Origin: Chytridium lagenaria
Lineage: Eukaryota > Chytridiomycota > Chytridiomycetes > Chytridiales > Chytridiaceae
Assembly: GCA_025449115.1 (NCBI GenBank)
Contig: JAHLKC010000019.1
Coordinates: 345,810 to 409,809 of the forward strand
Direction: 5' to 3'
DNA: 64,000 nt
Shown here: positions 1 to 12,083 of the stretch, piece by piece
How positions within the stretch are numbered: the stretch's first letter is position 1
Layout of the letters: every line of letters starts with the position of its first letter
The notes under the pieces: generated by a model
Seen by the model: the letters and a program-made list of their open reading frames with translations, nothing else
Told to the model about the DNA's origin: nothing
Database searches by the model: none
Program-made: the position numbers and the translations under genes

Positions 1-210
1 TAATTTTTTGTGTTGATTATTGTTACAAACAGATCGGAAGTGGATGATGCGAAACATAAGGCCACCATCCTCACTCCAAATCCCGGAAGACTACCCAAGA
101 AATACATGATCATGGGCTCCTTAAAATGGGTTGAAACATCATAGGTAAACACTGATTATAGAGCTCGGCACAGATAATTTATATAAAACAGCTTCTACAA
201 CACAAAACCA

Positions 211-2131
211 TCAACGTCTCTTCTTTGCGTCCCGCTCATCACCCTTGCTACTCTCATAAGGATTTCTTCTCTTCTCACCACCTGAAGATCTAACGAAAAA
301 TTAATAAATTATCAAGAATAATGCACATACGTTGAAGCCTCTGGTTGTTCCTTGGTTTCTCTTCCACGCTGTGCAGAAGACATGAACTGCTCGAGACCGA
401 ACGGATCCTCCTCCTCGCGTTCAAACATAACAGGTCCATCATGTGAAACACCGCCTTCGGTTCCTTGGAATCCACGCTGAGGAGCGTTCTTGAGCAACTT
501 GTCAACCTGATCCTTATCGTATCCTCTAGGTTCATCGGTAACCTCTGTCTTCTTTGGTCTGTATATGGCGTTTGCAGAACTTCCAGTGAACAGAGGCTTG
601 TCGTAAAGGTCGTAGGTGTCTTCACCCGCGAATCCAGAGCTCAGACCGGCAGATTGGTTGAAAAGACGTTGATCAAACATGGAGTCCCGAGACACCGTAG
701 GTTGCGCCAAACCGAGAGCAATTTTCTCAGAAACATCGCGATCAGCACTGGAAAATCAGGTTTAAAACGGGCTCGAACATAGTATAACGCCTACAGTTTA
801 CTGGAACGAGCCTTGGCGTCAGCTCCCATGTGAGACATCCTGTACTCGCGTTCACGTTGCTTCTGCTTCTCCCTCCGAAGCTCATCACGTTCGCGCACCT
901 TCGCATCATCCGCATCCGAGTCCTCCGATTCCGATTCTGAGCTTTCCTGTTCCGCCGCAACTTTTGAACTAGAGGCTGCAGGAGCGATTCCAGCCCTCTC
1001 ATCACGAGCACGTTGCGCAAGCATCCGAAGTTTTTCTTCCTTCTCCTTTTTCTCCTTTGCGGCAAGCTTTGAGTTCATTTCAGATCGGACACGGACACTC
1101 TTCGTCACGGGTGACGGTCAGCTATAGCGAGAGCTTCACCGAGTTTAGCAAAGTTGTCGTTAATTTGAATCTATTGGAAATTAGGTATTGCTTTTGGAAA
1201 GTGTATTACATCTTGAATTCCACGTCCATCTGCTGCAAGGCGCTTGTCGAGAGGGATGGTATATCCCTTGGCGTTCTTCCAGTTACTGATACAAGGAGGA
1301 ATGACCCAGTTTTTCTGCTCTTCGGCCGAAACTTTGCGAGGAGGGGAGTGAAGCACAGGGACGGGAGGTGACGGAGGTCCTCTAGGAACCTTTTTGTGCT
1401 TGAATTTAGGGGGCTCCATAGGATCCACTGGTGCATCCATCATACGAATAACCCTAGTTCCAACACCTCCTCCCTGTCCCTGTGCTGGGGTATATTTGAC
1501 GTAGGTCGGGCCAGCCGGTGCAGTAGTGGTACCATTTAGATTCTTTGGTTGAGTCGCCTTTATCCTGGCTAAACACTGTTACAAAGGCAAAAAAGAAACC
1601 AACGCCTACAATCCACAAGCTTCTCCAACGCAAGTCGAGTCCTTTCAGTCGTTTCGTGAATCTGATCCTCAGAAGGTCTCGCCAGCAGCTCCGCATCCAT
1701 CACATCCTTTTCTGCAAGGTCCTTAAACTGCGAATGTATTATCTTATCCGAACGTTGTCCTTGTCTCAACACCATATCGTAGCGTAAGTTTCCCTCTGCA
1801 TCCGTTTGAAGAGCCAACGTTGATTCCGCCTTTCCTCCTCCTGACTTGCGACCCATATCGAGGGGGTATTGGGCGACATGGATTTCAGGAAAGGCACCGC
1901 CATCAGCAAAATCCTGTGTTGAACGGGGGATAAAGCCTTTGCGCTTGCCGTAAGCTGGCGGACCTCTGGCGGCAAGAGCTGTTGACTTTTGTGGTTTTTG
2001 AAGTGGGACATCGTCCTCATCGTCGTCCCATTTTGATTTTACAGAGAGAGCAGGCTTTGGCAGTGTGCTGTAAAGAATGTAAGTCAAGCGAGATAAGATA
2101 GAATGCAGCAAGTGAGTGTGAAGGTACCATC

Positions 2132-2169
<38 letters not shown>

Positions 2170-2207
2170 GTAGAAGGTAGGAAGGACTCTCACCTCGCAA
2201 GAGTCAT
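211..2207 (-). CDS. SNW1: SNW1/SKIP (Prp45) splicing factor and transcription co-regulator
   Basis: Encodes the SNW/SKIP protein, a nuclear component of the activated spliceosome (Prp19-related) that also acts as a transcription co-regulator. I recognise the SNW core from KSKWDDDEDDVPLQKP near the N-terminus, YGKRKGFIPR, the central SNWKNAKGYTIPLDKRLAADG block, EALAIADRH, and the C-terminal LFNQ...GFAGEDTYDLYDKPLF block. Six exons fit, roughly 2194-2207, 1610-2067, 1210-1568, 795-1170, 331-747 and 211-289. The introns are 126, 41, 39, 47 and 41 nt, all GT-AG. The first exon is only MTLA plus two bases of the next codon. The tail is basic (KRR...DAKKRR). At about 1109-1111 the conserved frame breaks: one extra base restores ADRHA into the KSVRVRSEM segment. 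I read this as an assembly error or a mutation, since no intron fits. Family identity is very likely; the exon ends were inferred by eye. Confidence 0.93.
2135..2170 (+). repeat. (GAT/ATG)n microsatellite in SNW1 intron 1
   Basis: About twelve near-perfect GAT triplets. They lie inside the 126-nt first intron of SNW1 (2068-2193), which explains why that intron is far longer than its neighbours. Confidence 0.95.
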
Positions 2208-2371
2208 GACGGTAACAAGCAGCCTCTCAAATCAAATTAATTTTTCAGCTTGTAGGTAAGGTGGGTAGTACCATGAATAGTACAGGTATTGGACAATTCA
2301 TCATTCTTGTTCTGAAGGAGTGGGACCATTTTTACATACAGCCATTAGTATTCATTTAGTGAGAGAGAATA

Positions 2372-5289
2372 ATGGACTACACCATCCCACAGACTGATCC
2401 ACTGAGATGGAGGATGAAAGTGGAGGAGGGCAGGCAGACATGGCATTACTTTGATAATCCAGAGGATCCTCAGCTCAAGGCATGGCCCATCACCGATGCT
2501 GACCGTTACTGGCAAGGCCTTCAGCTTGAGGTGTGTTGGTGTTGATGACGGATTGTAAACAAGAAGAAAAAAGAGCTGACTGATTACAAAAACGCTATTA
2601 TTAGAACCCTCCAGTGTTTCCTCAACCAAAGACTCCTATGGAATCTGCCAGGAACTGCATGAGATACTTTAAACGCCTTCAAACCGAAGATGGACACTGG
2701 GCTGGAGAGTATGGCGGTCCCATGTTCTTGATCCCTGGTCTTTGCATTGCCATGCACATTACTGGAGCTCCTTGGCCAGCTGGTCAGAAGGAGGAGATCA
2801 TTCGTTACCTCTGCAACCGTGCGGATCCCAATGACGGTGGTTGGTCCATGTGAGACATTGCTTTTCACACGTCAACATTGACCATGACTGTTTTATTTTC
2901 GGAACAGCCACATTGAAGGTGTCTCAACAGCTTTTGGAACCGCCTTAAACTACGTATCCCTCCGCATTCTTGGTCTTGGTCCTGACCACCCCGTGTGTGT
3001 TAAGGCTCGCGCATACCTGCACAAAATTGGCGGTGCTGTTGGTGTTCCGGCATGGGGAAAGTTCTGGCTCAGCGTGTTGAACGTGTATGAGTGGGAGGGA
3101 AACAACCCCATCCCACCCGAGCTTTGGTACGGCTTTTTTTTTGAGAAAGTGCCCTTGTTCCTGACCTGTCACTCGGAATAGGCTGCTTCCTTACTTTATG
3201 CCAGTCCACCCTGGCCGCATGTGGGTTCACACACGACAAGTGTATCTTCCCATGAGTTACTTGTACGGTGTGCAATTCAAGGCAGAGATGGATCCTTTGA
3301 TTGCATCACTCCGGAGGGTAGGATCAGATAGCGTGGTGTATTCAATGCTTTAACAGAATTTAGGAACTTTACGTGACCGACTATGAAAAGATCAACTGGC
3401 CTGCACAAAGAAACAATGTTGCTTCAGTCGACTTGTACTGCCCGCACACGTATATTATGGACTTCATCAATTGTAAGTTCCATTGATTAGTGTAAAGCAA
3501 GGCCTAATTGCGTAACAGCGATGGTGAGCGTTTACGAGAAGCTCCCCATTGGATACCTTAGAAATTGGGCAATTGAGGAAGCTTTGAAGCAAGTTCGCTA
3601 CGAAGACACGAACACGAAATACCTGGATATCGGACCTGTAAGATTCTTTTTTGATACCTTTCGCTCATAGTTCTAAGGTCAACAAAGCCATGAACATGAT
3701 TATTCGATGGCTTGTCGATGGCCCTGATTCTGAAGCCTTTAAAGGCCATTGCTTCAGGAACCTTGACTTTATGTGGTATGTACCTTAAAATAGATATTTT
3801 AATTGATAACGTGATTTAGGAAAGGAGCCGAAGGCATGATGATGAATGGTACCAATGGGTCTCAATTATGGGACACAGCGTTTGCAGTTCAAGCCATGAT
3901 GGAGTCTGGTTTGTTTCATTGCTTTCTTGTACATGCATTTAAAACGATTTAAAGGTCTGGCTGCTGAAGAGGAGTTTAAGGATATGCTTTTGAAGGCTCA
4001 CAGCTTCTTGGATGTTACTCAGGTACACTTTTGAATCTGCTAGATAAAGTCTAACAAGTATTATTAAGATTCAGACAAACCCAGCAATCGACTACCGCCT
4101 TTGCTTCCGTCAGGTTAGCAAAGGAGCTTGGCCTTTCAGCACAAGAGACCAATCCTACACCGTCTCAGACTGCACCGCCGAAGGCCTGAAGGCCACTTGC
4201 ATGCTTCAATACGCAAAAGACGTGGGCTTTAAAATTGCGAATCCAATCTCCGCGCGTCGCCTTATGGACGCGGTTGACGTTTTATTGACGATGCAAAACT
4301 CGAACGGCGGTTTCGCGAGTTACGAAACAATCCGTGGACCCGCGTTCCTTGAATGGCTTAATCCCGCGGAGGTTTTTGGAAGGATCATGATTGAATATAA
4401 TTACCCGGAATGCACAACGAGTGTCGTGTTGGGGCTTACGACCTTTAGGAAGCATCATCCTGAATACCGTTCTGCTGAGATTGAGTAAGTGTGATTTTTG
4501 TTGTTTTGTTGTTCTTTGGTTTGTGGTTTTTTAAATGATATGTGTGCTAGGAAAACTATTAAGCGTGCTGTCGCGTGGATCTTAAAAGATCAACGTGCGG
4601 ATGGGAGCTGGTATGGGTCTTGGGCTATTTGCTTTACGTATGCGGGCTTGTTCGCCCTCGAAAGTCTTGCCAGTGTTGGTCTCTACTACCATAACAGGTA
4701 AGCCAATGTTTGCCAGAACGGTTTCTTATCTGGATAGCGAGGAAGTGAGGAGAGCTTGCGAATTCCTTATGTCAAAGCAGCGCGCCGATGGTGGATGGGG
4801 AGAGTCATATAAGGTATACCCTTTGTTTCTTTGAGTGATGATTAACGAGTTGAAAGTCATGCGAGACGGCTCAGTACGTTGAGCACAAGGATACTCAGGT
4901 TGTGAACACAGCATGGGCCCTTCTTGCTCTTTTAGCCGCAAAATACCCTTTCAAAAAGCGCTTAGAGAAAGGCATTGCTGTAAGGATATTCATTGATCGC
5001 AGGACATCGCTGACCCTTTTTATAGCTGCTGATGAGACGGCAAACAATCTACGGGTGAATGGCTCCAAGAAGGTATCGAGGGTGTATTTAACAAGGTAAG
5101 GAAAAGAATTAAAGATCCACGGGTTTATCTTTGATGCTCCTCTCATAGAACTGCATGATCAGCTACCCCAACTACAAGTTCGTTTTCACTACATGGGCGC
5201 TCAGTCGTTTCGCCAACTCTTTTGGCAACGACCCCATCGACCCCAACTTACTTAACAGCGACATGCATGACTCGAAGCTTTCCATGTGA
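2372..5289 (+). CDS. ERG7: Lanosterol synthase (2,3-oxidosqualene cyclase)
   Basis: Cyclises 2,3-oxidosqualene to lanosterol in the ER/lipid-droplet branch of ergosterol synthesis. The start [14 protein letters not shown] is followed by QW-type repeats (for example [33 protein letters not shown]). The catalytic motif is [11 protein letters not shown] at about 4168-4200; its Asp starts the cyclisation. Val two residues before that Asp is the lanosterol-synthase state; plant cycloartenol synthases have Ile there. [16 protein letters not shown] is also typical. About fourteen introns of 40-80 nt are needed, and the last exon ends [10 protein letters not shown]. Near 5050 the frame runs from LLMRRQTI into a stop, while [14 protein letters not shown] continues one base over: an apparent one-base insertion. 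Length after splicing, about 720-730 aa, is normal for the family. Confidence 0.95.
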
Positions 5290-5431
5290 ATTTGAGATTC
5301 CGAACACCAATATATAAAAGTAAATAAAAGGAGGAGACACTCTGAAAAAGTCTTGAAACTTCCCCATCCGAAAGCCCATCCACCACAGATAGCAGCCACA
5401 CCTTGCATCCATTCTGTAGATCGTAAAAATC

Positions 5432-7353
5432 ATGCCCGACACTGTAAAGCCATACTGCTTTGCAACCCTCATTACCTCCAACGACTACCTCCCAGGCGCA
5501 CTCACACTCGCCCATTCCCTCCATTGCGCAAACACCAAATACCCCATCGTAGCTCTCGTGCCCCCCAACGTCCTCTCAACCTCCACCATCTCATCCCTCT
5601 ACCGCGTCTTCGATCGTCTCATCTACGTCTCCCTCCTCAAATCCAACGATGCCACTAATCTCGAACTGTTGGGTCGTAAAGAACTTGATATCACTTACAC
5701 GAAAACTCCATGTGTTCAATCCAGACGTTTTGGAATATGAGAGGGTTGCGTTCTTGGATGCGGATAGTTTTGTGGTGAGGAATGTGGATGATGTGTTTGG
5801 GTTTTTGGATGGAGGAGCGGTGTTTGCGGCTGCACCCGATGCGGGGTGGCCCGATATTTTTAATTCGGGGGTGTTTGTGACGACGCCACGGAAGGATATC
5901 TTTGACGGCCTTGTGAAAGAGTCAATCGAGAATGGGAGTTTTGATGGTGCGTTTTAATGTTTCGACGGTCCTTTATTGTTTGCTGATGAGGTGTCTTTCA
6001 GGAGGTGATCAGGGTCTGTTGAATGCCTTTTTTGATACATGGGCGGGGTTTCCAACGACTGATTCACGAACGCCGAACTTTTCTGCAACGCGGTTACCCT
6101 TCTCATACAATCTGACTCCATCCGCCGTGTACAGTTATCTGGTTCGTTTGTGCTGCTGCTGCTTCTTTTGTAAAATGCTGACGACTTGTTTTTGCTTTTA
6201 GCCTGCGTACGTTCGGTTCCGATCTGATGTAGCGATTGTGCATTTCGCGGGAACTATCAAGCCTTGGAAGTTGACTCGATTTACGGATGGATCCGTCATG
6301 CAAGGGTGTGTACTGCTCCATATAAGTTGTTTACTGATTTTCTAATAGGGATATGAGGACGGAGACGGCTGGATTGCATAACACTTGGTGGGGGTTTTAT
6401 GATTCGGTGATGGGGAAGTTTAGAGCTGAGGATACCGTATCTCAGGATGTGCATTTGGTATGTTTCACTGTTGTAGTGTAGAGCTGATTATTGAATAGCC
6501 GCCGAGAGAAGGTGGTGTCAATACGGAAGGAGATTACTTTAGTTATCCGAGTCCTCAACGGTCTCCCGCATACCAACCTGCACCATCAGCTGGGGCATCA
6601 CTTCCCACAAACCTTCGTTACGACTGGGACGCAAAGGATTTTGAAAAGCCACGAGCACCTCGCTCGGTTTCGCCTGTAAAGAGTCGCACGCCGTCTCTCC
6701 CGAGAACTTCACCAACAGTCTCACCTACGACTGTTGCAATGGTCGTGACCACGCCATCTCCACCCGTCTCTACAACCGTAACCCCCCGTGTCTCCACCAC
6801 AACCATAAAAACCACCACCACAACTCGGACCACCAAAACAGTTCACACCATCCGCATGCCGAGTCCGACACGCAGATTCCAGGAGGAAGGTGAACTCAGC
6901 CCAGACGGTGAACTCTCCTTTGTCGTTAAACCTGGTTCCACATGGTCCGAAGTCCCTGGCTCGACATCCACCTCAACCCGCGTCTCCGTTCACGAGACCT
7001 ACCAAGCCTCCAGCGGAACAGGAACCCCAACATCCACCCCAAATGAGTACACTCGTTCTCGATACGACTGGGACACATCGGAGCTTACTCCGCGTCAACG
7101 ACGGATGTCGGAGACGAAGCTTGTGGTATCGACGCCCGTGGATGATGTGCAGGTTTTGGGGGCAGGCGCGACACTGTATTTGGACGAGGATGAGGAGGTG
7201 TTTGATGCAGATGAAGTTGATGAAGAGGGCGTTAGGTTGAGGCCGGCGTTGAAGGTTGAAAGCGAGAAGATGTCGAGGATAAGTTCGAGTTCGTCGATTT
7301 CGTCCATGGGGAAACGCGCGAGTGGGGTTTATACGGGGGCCGTGATAGAATGA
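5432..7353 (+). CDS. Glycogenin-like glucosyltransferase (GT8)
   Basis: Primes glycogen synthesis by self-glucosylation from UDP-glucose. The GT8 domain is clear: FATLITSNDYLPGALTLAHSL at the N-terminus, FLDADSFVVRNVDDVF (DxD metal site), AAPDAGWPDIFNSGVFV, GSFDGGDQGLLNAFF, and VHFAGTIKPW near the domain end. Introns lie near 5946-6000, 6140-6201, 6308-6349 and 6459-6499. The C-terminal third is a long Pro/Thr/Ser-rich linker with two copies of a YDWD motif (about 6618 and 7060). At 5702-5705 the conserved LDITYTK-LHVFNP stretch changes frame: AAAA would read through as AAA. A GT-AG pair (about 5679-5727) could also splice this stretch out, but that would remove the conserved TKLH motif, so I favour a base error. 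Family call is strong; the self-glucosylated Tyr was not located. Confidence 0.9.
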
Positions 7354-7886
7354 TGAGGGGAAGTTTATTATGTTCGTTGGTGGCAGGGGATGTGTTGTTT
7401 TATGTTTTTTGTACTTAGAAAGCCATCTTTTTTATGTCTGGTTTTGTTCGGCTCTTGTTTACTTTCGATTTTCGGAACGTACTCGTGGATATATTAGTTT
7501 TACATATACCTTTGTACTTATTTCCTTTGTTTGTACTTAGTGAGGAGTTCTTGCTTTTATTTTCCTTTTGTCTTTTCGTGTTTCTTTCTTTTTTATCTTT
7601 AATTTCTACCCATTCTGCTCCCCTCTTTCCGTCTTGTGTATGTGGCTCGAATCTTATAAATATGCCATGTTTGGGCAAAAGGATTGGTGAATTCTCTGAA
7701 GTTTTTAAATATACGAAAGCTTTTTCCCATCTTTCAATCGACATGGCGCATCATGTTGTGCCAACTATAATTTACACCATTTCATAAAAACAACAACATT
7801 GAAAAACAAGAGAGGAAACCTTTCTTCCATCCATTATCGCCTATCGTCAACTCTTCTAATATTCTTTCCTTTCCATCCCAAGATGT
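7354..7886. other. Intergenic, convergent 3' ends of glycogenin and TOE1
   Basis: T-rich sequence between two convergent stop codons. Open frames on both strands here are low-complexity, of the same length range as chance frames in T-rich DNA, and resemble nothing I know. I see only presumed 3' UTRs. Confidence 0.6.
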
Positions 7887-9531
7887 TTAAAACATTCCAC
7901 TCACTTTCTTCCTCTTCAAATGCCCATCACTCATTTTCGCAAACGTACTCTTCTCAATCAACAGCGGTCTCTGCTTCCCAATCAAATAAATCTTATTCTT
8001 GTGATCCTCCAGTAACGTCGGATAACAAATCAACTGATGGCAGAATATAAAACCCGTCATGTATGCATCGAAACCAGCCGAGTGGTACGTCTCGAAAATG
8101 TTTTGGGGGGTTTCGGAGATGCTGGATATAGGGGTTGCAGCGGTGTGAGATGCCTGGAGTTGGGGGGTAGGTAAGGGTGTTGGTTCAAGAGGTTCTGAGA
8201 TTTCTTGAGATTCCGAAAAAGCAGAGTCACTGTTTTCGAGTTTGACTTTTTTGTGCGCCTTAAAACCTTTCCCGCCGCTGGCTTCGTAATTAAGGATGTA
8301 ATCAAGGTCATGTGTCTTTTCACAAAATCGACCGTTCTCGCAAACGCCGTGTGCCTTCAAAACAACACCATTAGCATTGGATATTTGAGGCAGAGAAGAA
8401 GGAAAAGAGAAGATGAAGAAGAAAACACCAACCGCATATAACGAACAGTAAGGCTTGGTATCTTCTTTTCGTTTTCTCTTATTCTCATCATTATTTCGTG
8501 ACATCCTTATCTCCTTCTTCAATGTTCCGAGCGCTAATTTCGGTGATCCAGTCTCCTCCACACTCACAAGTCTATCCATGATTTCCCATGTAAACCTCGG
8601 CGTAATATTTTTTCTCTTCCTCTTCTCCTGTTCTCTTTCACTATCAAAACATTAATGCTACGAAAAGCCTCATTCAAAACTTACTATTTCCGAAAAACAT
8701 ACGCTAAAAAGGACGAAGTCTCCCTCGTCACGTAGTCTGCGACATACTTGGTGTCGTAGAGACCGCCTGGGAACATGTCGGCCAAGTCGGCGATGAAGAT
8801 GTCGAGATCCTCAGGGATAGCGGCGTGGAAGGCACGGTACATGAACATGATGTCAAAGAGACCATTGTGGACAACGATGGGGATTTTGCGGGAGAGCATC
8901 GTGTCGAAGATGTCGCGTAGGGTGGATTGGGCGGAATTGGGGGCTGCACCGTTTGCCTTTTTATATGGAATGCAACGGAGATAAAGCAAAAACGAATACA
9001 TTAGAAAGGATATTGATAACGGCTATTAAAGAAAAAAAAAAAGAAGGACCAACGGTTCTCACATGATCGTTACCAGGAGCATATGGAATGCCATCCCGAA
9101 ACTGTCGATTAAAATCAAACCCATTATCTACCAAAAAGCACATACTCTCCGCCGACACCTTGTAATCACTCGTTGACAGCAATATAAAGTTGAAATTGTT
9201 GATAACATAATGCGTCCCCTCATCTTCCCTCGATATTTGCTCAAAGGTTGTCAACCCAAACGCAACCAGAGCATGCTCATTAACGACTTTAGAGAGTGCC
9301 TGAAATCTGTCCCTCAAATCTCTGCAAACATTAATGTACAGCGAGGGTTTAGGAAACTTACTGTGATCTAGTTTTCCCGGATCCGAGACCTGTGAATTCG
9401 GTGTCGATGGCGATGAAGGTGGCTTTTTGGATGCAATGACGTATAGAGAGGGAGAGGGTTAAGAGGTTGTGACGGGTGACGTCGTTGTAAGTGGGTATGG
9501 ATACATCAGGGATGGGCTGTTGGCCGGACAT
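7887..9531 (-). CDS. TOE1: TOE1-like DEDD deadenylase / snRNA 3' exonuclease (CAF1 family)
   Basis: Predicted nuclear 3'-5' exonuclease that trims poly(A) and snRNA 3' tails. DEDD residues are visible: FIAIDTEFTGLG (first Asp and Glu), VVHNGLFDIMFMYRAF, and GGLYDTKYVADY. The stretch DNGFDFNRQFRDGIPYAPGNDH matches the TOE1 family. A C3H zinc-finger segment follows (PYCSLYAAHGVCENGRFCEKTH, formed across an intron), then an acidic linker, then the C-terminal AGFDAYMTG...KIYLIGKQRPL block typical of TOE1. Introns lie near 9320-9359, 8961-9063, 8650-8693 and 8356-8433. I chose MSGQQPIPDVSIP at 9531 as start. An in-frame Met at 9645 would make the first exon overlap the divergent neighbour, whose ATG is at 9634; only 102 bp separate the two preferred ATGs, so a shared promoter is likely. 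Confidence 0.9.
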
Positions 9532-9633
9532 GGGGCCCGGTTCAATGTTTTTTTTTCGGACCTTCGACTTCGCAGATGCCCGAATACGTTGATCCGGAGT
9601 AAAACTTTTGAAGTTTGAAATCAAGTTGCAGCA

Positions 9634-10531
9634 ATGAGCCATCATGCATTAGTCTACGGAGGGTCTGGAGCGCTGGGACGGGCGGTCGTCACTGCTTTCA
9701 AGAGGGCTAATTGGGTGAGTTTCGAAAGAGCAGTCCTTGAGTTCTTGAGCTTTTCTGAATGCATCTCGTGCATGACGCTAGACTGTCACGTCCGTCGACT
9801 TCCGAGTGAACGAGGATGCCTCACACAACATTGTTCTCGCTCAAAGTTTGGACTTTGAAGGAACCGGCAGAAAAGTCGAAGCTGAGTTCTCCACCTTGAC
9901 GGAAGGAAAGAAAATCGACGCCGTCCTTAACGTTGCCGGAGGATGGGCGGGAGGCAACCTTCTGTCAGATGGTAAACGTCGATCATCGTGTCCTTCCTAA
10001 TAACCGCATTCCTTTTATTAAAGATCTCTACAAGAACGTGTCGCTCATGATCTCCCAGAGTGTTAACTCTTCCGTTATTTCTGCGAAACTTGCCGCATTG
10101 CACCTTAAAGAGAGCGGCCTTCTTGCTCTTGTTGGCGCCAACGCTGCAACCGACGGAACTCCTGGAATGGTAAGTCTCCAACCCATACCATGCATTAATG
10201 TATACACGTAAACTAAAAATTCTGATACCAAACCCACATAAAGGTCGCCTACGGTCTTGCCAAAGCATCCGTTCACCATCTCGTTAAATCGGCCGCCTCA
10301 CCCGGCAGTGGCTTACCTACTAACGCCAAAGCCGTCGCCATTCTCCCTATCACGCTCGACACTCCCATGAACCGCAAGTTTATGCCCGACGCTGATTTTA
10401 GTTCTTGGACTTCTGCTGATACCATTTCGAACAAATTCCTTGCTTGGGCTTCCGGATCCGAGGCAGTTACTTCTGGAACTCTTTTCAGGGTTATTACCAA
10501 GGATGGGAAGACGGAGTTTGTTCCTGCGTAG
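9634..10531 (+). CDS. QDPR: Quinoid dihydropteridine reductase
   Basis: NADH-dependent short-chain dehydrogenase that regenerates tetrahydrobiopterin from quinoid dihydrobiopterin. The protein starts [19 protein letters not shown] (Rossmann GGxGxLG). [12 protein letters not shown] follows, then the catalytic Tyr-x-x-x-Lys in [13 protein letters not shown], then [23 protein letters not shown], all typical of QDPR. Introns are at about 9715-9780, 9971-10021 and 10170-10243, giving about 230 aa, the usual length. It is divergent from the TOE1-like gene. QDPR is patchy in fungi, and its presence suggests a tetrahydrobiopterin-dependent step such as phenylalanine hydroxylation; that partner is not in the window. 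Confidence 0.92.
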
Positions 10532-10807
10532 ATAAAGGTAGATAAAGAACGTGGAATAAGACGATGTCACGAAGAGTCTGATTTATTAAAGACATGTAAA
10601 CATCCAAACATAACCGTGCCAGAAGAGAGACAAATTGCCCTTGAATTAGTAGCGGTTGATGCGCATAAGAAAAATACTTATGAGGCAATTTAAAGTTCTT
10701 GGAGAAGGATAGGGTAATTAGCTCTAGATATATAAAAGGACAAACAAATGCGGGAACGAATAGAATCAAAAAGAACCATGAGGCCTCTGCGAAATAAAAA
10801 TACCATA

Positions 10808-11840
<1,033 letters not shown>

Positions 11841-12083
11841 GTTTTGCAATTACTCGAGATTCAAATTTTTTCTCCGAAGAGAAGCGTAGTGAGTGACCTT
11901 TGCTTTATGGAGGATGGAATCATGCAATATTATTACTGTAAGGCGAATAGAGTGGATATGTACAAATAATTGGACCGGAGAGAGAGAAATAAAGGCGGCG
12001 ATAATGGGGCAAAATACAAGAGTAGAAGGGGGGGAAATATTGAATATGGTGGAGTGAGATGTGACATGACAGAAGGTAGCAAA

